The notes under the pieces are model-generated. The model was not told the origin of the DNA. It searched no databases and worked only from the letters and a program-made list of their open reading frames with translations. Of a stretch of DNA of 36,068 nt, positions 32,101 to 36,068 are shown piece by piece. Each line of letters opens with the position of its first letter. Positions within the stretch are counted from its first letter, which is position 1. The stretch is taken from positions 1-36,068 of the forward strand of contig CASEFL010000010.1 of assembly GCA_949287245.1 (NCBI GenBank), written 5' to 3'. Both the position numbers and the translations under genes were made by a program. Source of the DNA: an uncultured Bacillota bacterium. GTDB taxonomy: Bacteria; Bacillota_I; Bacilli_A; RFN20; CAG-826.

Positions 32101-33561
32101 TATGCACGTGAATTACTCTCTTCAAAAGAAGAAAACGAACTCATTGCCAAAAATATTCCTGTAACAAGTCCTCATGTTGTTCGAGCAGGTACCATATCCA
32201 CAACGGAAGAAAAAAACGCCATTGGGTATGTCAAAAAGGAGTATATTGAACGCTTTTTGGGAAAAGATTCCTCTACTTTTTCTCGTTCCTATATTCGTGC
32301 TTTAGCGCATCGCATCGTGGGAGTAAAACGAACCACAGGTCAACATCCTGGAGGAATTGTTGTTATTCCTAAAGATATGGAAATTTTTGATTTCACCCCT
32401 TTCCAACATCCTGCTGATGACCCCGATGCCAGCTGGCTAACAACCCATTTTGAATTTGCGAGTATGCATGATTGTCTTTTGAAATTGGACTTATTAGGCC
32501 ATGTTGATCCTTTAGCTTTGCGTAGCTTAGCCTTAAGAACAAAAATTCCCGCTGATGAAGTACCTCTTACGGATGAGAAAGTAATTTCTTTGTTTCGAAG
32601 CCCGGACGCTCTCCATTTATCCTCCAATCCTCTTGGTTTTAAAACAGGAGCGATTGGTTTACCTGAATTTGGTACAGATTTTGTTCAACGAATTCTTATC
32701 GAAGCATTGCCTTCTTCTTTTAACGATTTGCTAATTATTTCTGGAATTAGCCACGGTACAGATGTATGGGCGAATAACATTCAAGATATTGTTCGTGAAG
32801 GAGTGGCCTCTTTACAGGAAGTTATTGGATGTCGTGATGATATTATGACGTATCTTATTTCGATGGGTGTTCCTTCTCTGGACGCTTTTAAAATTATGGA
32901 AAGTGTTCGACATGGGAAAGGAGTTAATGAAGCTCAAGAAAGGTTGATGAGGGAACATGGTGTGCCAGAATGGTATTTAACATCGTGCAACAAAATTCGT
33001 TACTTATTTCCTCGAGCACACGCTACAGCCTATGTTATTAATGCTGTAAGGAATGCTTGGTATAAGCTTTATCGTCCACTAGATTTTTACGCTACTTATT
33101 TCTCTGTTCGCTGTGAAAAATTTGATATTACTGCCATGTTATCCGGTCTTGATGCTGTTTCTCGTGCTTATCAGCAATTAGAGGCAAGACAGCATAGCAG
33201 TGAAGCAAAAAATACGGATCATGACTATATGAAGTCTTTACAAGCCTGTGCGGAACTTTATGCCCGTGGTTTTAAAGTAGATAACATTTCTATTACGCGT
33301 TCTCTTGCTACTGATTGGGCTGTTGACTATCAAAGGAAATCAGTTATTCCTCCTTTTATTGTTTTAAACGGCTTAGGGGAAGCAGTCGCCCAGTCTGTTG
33401 TGGACGCACGGAATGAGGCAGAATTTTTATCACAAGAAGATTTATCTGAGCGTACCTTGTTATCTCAAGAGCATTTAAAACAGCTAGAAAAACTAGGTGC
33501 GCTAGACGGATTAAACAAATCAAATCAAATGTCTTTGTTTGATTTCTTCCCCCTTGAGTGA
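29131..33561 (+). CDS. polC: DNA polymerase III subunit alpha, PolC type
   Basis: A 1476-residue replicative polymerase of low-GC Gram-positives. In order: an N-terminal domain with a Glu/Lys-rich linker (about 140-195), an OB fold (about 220-320), a PHP domain starting at VELHLHTKMSAMDA (His332), the inserted 3'-5' exonuclease with FDFETTGLSS (Asp418, Glu420), SHNATFDIGFL and HRADFDAEAL, then the remainder of PHP. The polymerase domain has the zinc site (Cys923 in CSKCKHLEW, later CPICGEL) and catalytic PDIDLNF (Asp975, Asp977). AGGAGG 4 bases upstream sets the start. It is the last protein gene of the unit and is followed by tRNA-Pro without a terminator between. Slightly longer than the Bacillus enzyme (1437). 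Confidence 0.98.
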   Translation: MEDLTERFLRSIHCPSLEYSDFKVLEAKQVNGVCHISIWKKTYWTTEELFPFLNALTTIPYAYSLSFTYETRMEEGELAHFLEDYALQEERLLLKHISFLAKGVSFAYENEKEEEKLNQISKRVKELFTFLNYPSPYNKIYVEPFTEEETISLPLEEKKEGEIQAPIEKREDWEEERQLEEEKERQEKEEAGQRFVESIRYAHFLETRKRSSKRGNYISCTSIEEAISLQEGNVEIRAKVASFDFKLTKKGSYGGTILLYDATSGINARVYEGKSVDKEVLLNLKEDDYVEIKGGLELEEHTQEIQIYVHSLIKKDEPLRDDLEEEKRVELHLHTKMSAMDATADIDDYCRLASHMGMKAIAVTDHGVVQSYPAAQKAAAKYGLKMLYGIEFYMFDYPTYAYRPSNIPLLRGKYCVFDFETTGLSSTYDRPTEFGAVLVEDGVVRARFDTFINPEQKIPVFIQEKTHITDEMVKDAPKNKEALEKIEQFIGDATLVSHNATFDIGFLNAMREREGKVPIENPVIDTLALSHYLFPDAKGHRLGDLSKNLKLDFYDDKQAHRADFDAEALAHVWNAIVTILTKDNVNMTLEDLANLHSDSLSIFRHLRSQHCCAIAKNKEGLRDLYRLVSESHVTYLSSGAEPKIPRSELVKYRKNLLLGSACFNGEIFEIASRRRYQDLLEAVRFYDYIEIQPPANYSYRVNIGDFTSERILELLKTICKAAEEAGVMVCATGDCHYLNPEDKLSRDVLIASRSVGRGTHPLARGRSSANPFPNPDQHFRSTREMIECFSSFLPEEYVRKIVIENTNTIANLCDPLVILKDRLYSPTANLPGSDEKLREICYANLKAKYGDHPDPKIKERLDKELNGIISNGYSVTYYIAHLIIKKAHEDGYIVGSRGSVGSSFAATMANITEVNPLPPHYLCSKCKHLEWGVGVRSGFDLSEKRCPICGELMERDGQNIPFETFLGFNADKVPDIDLNFPKDYQSKAHAYARELLSSKEENELIAKNIPVTSPHVVRAGTISTTEEKNAIGYVKKEYIERFLGKDSSTFSRSYIRALAHRIVGVKRTTGQHPGGIVVIPKDMEIFDFTPFQHPADDPDASWLTTHFEFASMHDCLLKLDLLGHVDPLALRSLALRTKIPADEVPLTDEKVISLFRSPDALHLSSNPLGFKTGAIGLPEFGTDFVQRILIEALPSSFNDLLIISGISHGTDVWANNIQDIVREGVASLQEVIGCRDDIMTYLISMGVPSLDAFKIMESVRHGKGVNEAQERLMREHGVPEWYLTSCNKIRYLFPRAHATAYVINAVRNAWYKLYRPLDFYATYFSVRCEKFDITAMLSGLDAVSRAYQQLEARQHSSEAKNTDHDYMKSLQACAELYARGFKVDNISITRSLATDWAVDYQRKSVIPPFIVLNGLGEAVAQSVVDARNEAEFLSQEDLSERTLLSQEHLKQLEKLGALDGLNKSNQMSLFDFFPLE

Positions 33562-33577
33562 TAAAGTTTTTTGCCCT

Positions 33578-33654
33578 CGGGACGTAGCACAGTTTGGTAG
33601 TGCGCCTGGTTCGGGACCAGGAGGTCACGGGTTCAATTCCCGTCGTTCCGACCA
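33578..33654 (+). tRNA. tRNA-Pro, anticodon CGG
   Basis: A 77-base cloverleaf with acceptor CGGGACG/CGTTCCG, anticodon stem CCTGG/CCAGG and loop TTCGGGA, T arm CGGG-TTCAATT-CCCG, and an encoded CCA. It follows polC by 16 bases and is probably processed from the polC transcript. G37 after the anticodon fits TrmD methylation. Confidence 0.96.
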
Positions 33655-33663
33655 CGACTAATT

Positions 33664-33687
33664 ACCTCGATAATATCGAGGTTTTTT
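33664..33687 (+). terminator. Terminator after tRNA-Pro
   Basis: An 8-bp stem ACCTCGAT/ATCGAGGT with AAT loop and a six-T tail closes the uppS-to-tRNA-Pro unit. Confidence 0.92.
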
Positions 33688-33710
33688 CTTTTATTATTTT
33701 TCTTTTCTAA

Positions 33711-33740
33711 TTGGAATAAGAGACGAGTAAAATATATAAA
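33711..33740 (+). promoter_or_regulatory. Promoter for tRNA-Arg
   Basis: TTGGAA (33711-33716) with TATATA (33733-33738, spacing 16) or TATAAA (33735-33740, spacing 18). Either predicts a start at or just inside the tRNA gene that begins at 33743, so any 5' leader would be minimal. Confidence 0.5.
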
Positions 33741-33742
33741 GT

Positions 33743-33819
33743 GCGACCGTAGCTCAGCTGGATAGAGCACTTCCCTCCTAAGGAAGGGGTCAGGCGTTCG
33801 AATCGCCTCGGTCGCGCCA
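33743..33819 (+). tRNA. tRNA-Arg, anticodon CCT
   Basis: A 77-base cloverleaf: acceptor GCGACCG/CGGTCGC, anticodon stem CTTCC/GGAAG with loop CTCCTAA, T arm AGGCG-TTCGAAT-CGCCT, encoded CCA. It reads AGG codons. A separate promoter lies directly upstream. The 120 bases after it (33820-33939) are AT-rich with no gene that I can see. Confidence 0.96.
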
Positions 33820-33939
33820 ATTTGCTAGCTTATTGTTTTATTTCTCCTGTCTTATTCGGATGAAATATTTAATATTTATTGAGAAAACAATCTAAAAATA
33901 TCTAAAAAACGATGCAAAACTTATTTAAATTTTCTGTTT

Positions 33940-34275
33940 TTAAAAAGAACCTTCATATGAAGGAATAGGAAAAGCAAACATTGCTCCATGAATCAGTTCA
34001 AAGGATTTTGTATAGTCACGAATTAGTTCTTTAACCTCTTCTAATTTCTCTTCCTCAAGAATGATAAACATAGTTGTTGAACCAGAATATTCAGAGGGGG
34101 TTTCGGCAATATCAGATAAAGATAAGGTTGCGTGTGGTTCCTTCATTTCCTGAATGACGTGCCGCAATCCAGCGGTCTCTAATATGGTTGCGTTGTAGCC
34201 TTTTTTAAAAATAGCGCGATGAAGGGCATCAGTTCTTGGGCCTTTATCGAGAACAGAATAAAGCAATACTTTCAT
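33940..34275 (-). CDS. Small PII-like / DUF970-like protein
   Basis: A 111-residue protein whose pattern of strands and helices suggests a PII-like ferredoxin fold: MKVLLYSVLDKG, a helix, then a strand; after a loop, SGSTTMFIILEEEKLEEVKELIRDYTK resembles the GNTTLLIGVEDEKVDEVLEII part of cyclic-di-AMP receptors (DarA/PstA). The usual TGGFLxxG ligand loop is not present; instead there is a longer loop (MKEPHATLSLSDIAETPSEY). Ligand and function are unknown. AAAGGA 9 bases upstream supports ATG 34275, a conventional leader with a GATAAT-like box. It is divergent from the antiporter gene 96 bases away, which suggests a link to ion homeostasis. Confidence 0.75.
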   Translation of the reverse strand: MKVLLYSVLDKGPRTDALHRAIFKKGYNATILETAGLRHVIQEMKEPHATLSLSDIAETPSEYSGSTTMFIILEEEKLEEVKELIRDYTKSFELIHGAMFAFPIPSYEGSF

Positions 34276-34359
34276 AGTAATTTTTCCTTTACTCTTTATT
34301 ATCTCATTAGTTTTAGAAGAGCAAAAGCGCTTACTTACGCTATCTTGAAGTTGAAGGAT

Positions 34360-34365
34360 TAGAAT
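34360..34365 (+). promoter_or_regulatory. -10 box for the antiporter gene (leaderless)
   Basis: TAGAAT is followed by six bases and ATG 34372, the same spacing as at recG and 611. No ribosome binding site and no clear -35 are seen. Confidence 0.5.
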
Positions 34366-34371
34366 AAAACT

Positions 34372-35748
34372 ATGACGAATTTAATGACGGATTTAGTTAC
34401 GGGAAGTGCCTTCGAAGTGTTGCTGCCTGTAGCGCTTATTCTTGCTTTAGCAAAACTATTAGGAATCCTTTTTGAAAAATTGAAAATTCCTTCGGTTATT
34501 GGTATTCTTTGTGCAGGTTTACTGGTAGGTCTATTAACATTTATTCCCGGAGAAACTGTCTTAACTCCTTATACAAAACAAGGAATCGATATATTAGCGA
34601 AATTTGGGGTAGTTTTTATCCTTTTTACTGCAGGTTTAGAAACCAATGTTAAGCAGATTAAAGCAGTAGGAAAGTCCGCAATTGTAATTACTTCTTTAGG
34701 GGTCATTTGTCCTCTTGTTTTTGGGTTTTTGCTTGCTTTCCTTTTTCGAAAATATGGTGGCTTATCTGTAGATTATTTAGAACAGGGAATTGATCCGATA
34801 TGGAGTGATTTATATTATGGGGTCATTCTTACGGCAACCTCGGTCTCTATTACGGTTACTACTTTAAAGGAACTAGGAAAATTAAATGGGAAAGTAGGTT
34901 CAGCCATTATTTCCGCCGCCATCATAGATGATGTGATTGGAATTGTTCTTCTTTCATTAATTCTTTCTTTTTCGGGAGCTTCTCTTGCAGGTACAGATTT
35001 TAATCTTTTAATTTTCCTTTTAGAAAGTATGGGCGCCTCCATTGAAGGAATTTGGGAGATTGTTTGTATCATTGTCAATATGGGCCTTTTTGTCCTACTT
35101 TCTTTTGCAGTAGGGTACGGGGTACGTAAGCTCTTCAATTGGCTAGGGGAAAAGTATCCTCATCATATTCGTATCCCTATTTTGTCCCTTGCTTTTTGCT
35201 TTTTGTGGGCATATCTCGCACAGGGATTTTTTCAAATTGCGGATATTACAGGGGCATACGTTGCAGGATTAATCCTTGCTCCAACACGCCCCAAGGAGTA
35301 TATCGATCACCGCGCAGAAACGACAATGAATGTCTTCTTTGTTCCAATCTTTTTTGCTTCTGTTGCTTTAAAAATGTATAACGCCTCGCTAGATTTTAGT
35401 GACTATCTCTTTTTAATTTTTGGTTTTACTTACGTTATTGCTGCTTTATTAGGAAAGGTTATCGGCGCAGGCAGTGGCGCTTTATTGTGTCGTTTTAATT
35501 TAAAAGACTCTTTGTCCATTGGTGTAGGAATGATGGCCCGCGCTGAAGTTGTTGTTGTTACTGCACAAACAGGAATTGACGCAGGTTTAGTCAATGCGGG
35601 AATTATGCCTTTTACTCTTTTAATTATTTTATTATCAAGTTTTTTGACACCTATCCTTTTGCGTCTTTTAAGCAAAAACGATGAAGGAAGAGGAAGGGGA
35701 AACATTTTGCATAAAGAAGAAAATCAAAGTTCCTCTATTTGTTCTTGA
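34372..35748 (+). CDS. Cation:proton antiporter, CPA2 (Kef/NapA-like)
   Basis: A 458-residue membrane protein with about 12-13 hydrophobic segments in the Na+/H+ exchanger fold. The ion-binding DD pair (Asp186, Asp187) is in AAIIDDVIGIVLLS, as expected for electrogenic CPA2 transporters. Other family marks are LFTAGLETN near residues 84-92, GVILTATSVSITV before the DD site, and GMMARAEVVVV near the end. There is no RCK/TrkA-N regulatory domain; the protein ends in a short charged tail (EGRGRGNILHKEENQ). The divergent PII-like protein may supply regulation in trans, which is inference. The ion (Na+ or K+) cannot be told from sequence. Only a weak hairpin (35754-35769, no T run) follows. Confidence 0.92.
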   Translation: MTNLMTDLVTGSAFEVLLPVALILALAKLLGILFEKLKIPSVIGILCAGLLVGLLTFIPGETVLTPYTKQGIDILAKFGVVFILFTAGLETNVKQIKAVGKSAIVITSLGVICPLVFGFLLAFLFRKYGGLSVDYLEQGIDPIWSDLYYGVILTATSVSITVTTLKELGKLNGKVGSAIISAAIIDDVIGIVLLSLILSFSGASLAGTDFNLLIFLLESMGASIEGIWEIVCIIVNMGLFVLLSFAVGYGVRKLFNWLGEKYPHHIRIPILSLAFCFLWAYLAQGFFQIADITGAYVAGLILAPTRPKEYIDHRAETTMNVFFVPIFFASVALKMYNASLDFSDYLFLIFGFTYVIAALLGKVIGAGSGALLCRFNLKDSLSIGVGMMARAEVVVVTAQTGIDAGLVNAGIMPFTLLIILLSSFLTPILLRLLSKNDEGRGRGNILHKEENQSSSICS

Positions 35749-35771
35749 TTTCCATTCTTTAAAAAGAATAC

Positions 35772-35800
35772 TTGACGAAAGAAAAGAGAAAGTCTATATT
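35772..35800 (+). promoter_or_regulatory. Promoter for tRNA-Ala
   Basis: TTGACG (35772-35777) and TATATT (35795-35800) at 17-base spacing, the closest to consensus of the plus-strand pairs here. The predicted start near 35807 gives a 20-base leader with a small GCGC-AATAA-GCGC hairpin. Confidence 0.8.
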
Positions 35801-35826
35801 GCACGAGCGCAATAAGCGCAAGCGAT

Positions 35827-35902
35827 GGGGCGTTAGCTCAGCTGGTAGAGCGCCTCCATGGCATGGAGGAGGTCGTGAGTTCGAGCCTCATACGCTCCAC
35901 CA
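35827..35902 (+). tRNA. tRNA-Ala, anticodon GGC
   Basis: A 76-base cloverleaf: acceptor GGGGCGT/ACGCTCC, anticodon stem CCTCC/GGAGG around ATGGCAT, T arm GTGAG-TTCGAGC-CTCAT, encoded CCA. The bases before it (GCGAT) can pair with those after it (ATCGC), extending the precursor stem. Confidence 0.96.
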
Positions 35903-35950
35903 TCGCAATTGAAATATCCCCCATAATTTTGCCCAAGTAGGGTAAGATGA

Positions 35951-36068
35951 ATGGAGGATTTTTTCTATAAAAAGAACACTCGAGGAGAAGTTATTCCTCG
36001 TTAAATTGCACCTCAATGAAAATGTTCCTATTTTTGAAATTGAAAAGAAATATGGATTCGATCATTCG
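35951..36068 (+). mobile_element. Start of a transposase-like (IS3 OrfA-type) gene, cut by window end
   Basis: The last 102 bases encode KRTLEEKLFLVKLHLNENVP followed by IFEIEKKYGFDHS, which reads like the N-terminal helix-turn-helix of IS3-family OrfA or a related transposase. The frame is open from 35946 but has no ATG, GTG or TTG. An ATG at 35951 is in another frame and would join it if the six-T run at 35959-35964 lost one base (giving MEDFSIKRTLEEK). So this may be a frameshifted gene, one using slippage at the T run, or one with a rare ATT/ATA start. The rest is beyond the window. Confidence 0.5.

Noticed and set aside
33356-33655. Minus-strand frame of 99 residues beginning MVGTTGIEPVTSWSR
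   Set aside because: Its start is the antisense of tRNA-Pro and the rest is antisense of polC; this is a well-known type of spurious protein call.
1-36068. CRISPR array, prophage or large mobile island
   Set aside because: No regularly spaced repeats and no phage or conjugation genes are visible; only the transposase-like fragment at the right edge suggests mobility.

Overview
The window comes from a low-GC Gram-positive bacterium of the Bacilli/Firmicutes type. The evidence is a PolC-type DNA polymerase III, a B. subtilis-like order of housekeeping genes, AGGAGG ribosome binding sites inside operons, and U-tailed hairpin terminators. TGA is used as a stop (for example at the ends of ftsY, lepB, rbgA and uppS), so this is not a UGA=Trp mollicute code. 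The compact layout, the missing cluster members and the BspA-like leucine-rich-repeat protein would fit an uncultured gut lineage near Erysipelotrichales or RF39, but I cannot fix the taxon from sequence alone.

Layout. Positions 1-586 hold the 3' end of an rRNA operon (23S end, 5S, terminator). 611-5167 holds a small GyrI-like protein, an Asp23/YloU protein, a FakA-like kinase and RecG. 5210-9517 is a tight overlapping run: plsX, rnc, ftsY, ylxM, ffh. A lineage-specific esterase follows (9531-10409). The block rpsP-khpA-rimM-trmD is inverted relative to the usual Bacillus order (12291 back to 10421), and rplS leaves divergently from it. 12900-20402 runs lepB-rbgA-rnhB, dprA, then topA-trmFO-xerC. 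20434-22479 is rpsB-tsf behind a structured leader, followed by pyrH-frr. A minus-strand LRR membrane protein interrupts the usual frr-uppS junction. 24852-33654 is uppS-cdsA-dxr-rseP-polC with tRNA-Pro at its end. The last part has tRNA-Arg, a small PII-like protein divergent from a CPA2 antiporter, tRNA-Ala, and the start of a transposase-like ORF cut by the window edge.

How the genes work together. Most of the window is core information processing: ribosome parts and maturation (L19, S16, S2, RbgA, RimM, TrmD, RNase III, EF-Ts, Frr), SRP targeting and secretion (Ffh, FtsY, YlxM, LepB, RseP), replication and DNA repair (PolC, TopA, RecG, RNase HII, DprA, XerC), and envelope lipid precursors (PlsX, FakA, UppS, CdsA, Dxr).

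The most unusual signal is how transcription units begin. At seven unit heads a -10 box (five of them exact TATAAT) ends only 6-9 bases before the ATG, so the predicted transcript starts at or within 3 bases of the start codon. Genes inside operons, by contrast, mostly carry normal ribosome binding sites. This looks like systematic leaderless initiation in a Gram-positive genome. Conventional long leaders appear where autoregulation is expected (rplS, rpsB).
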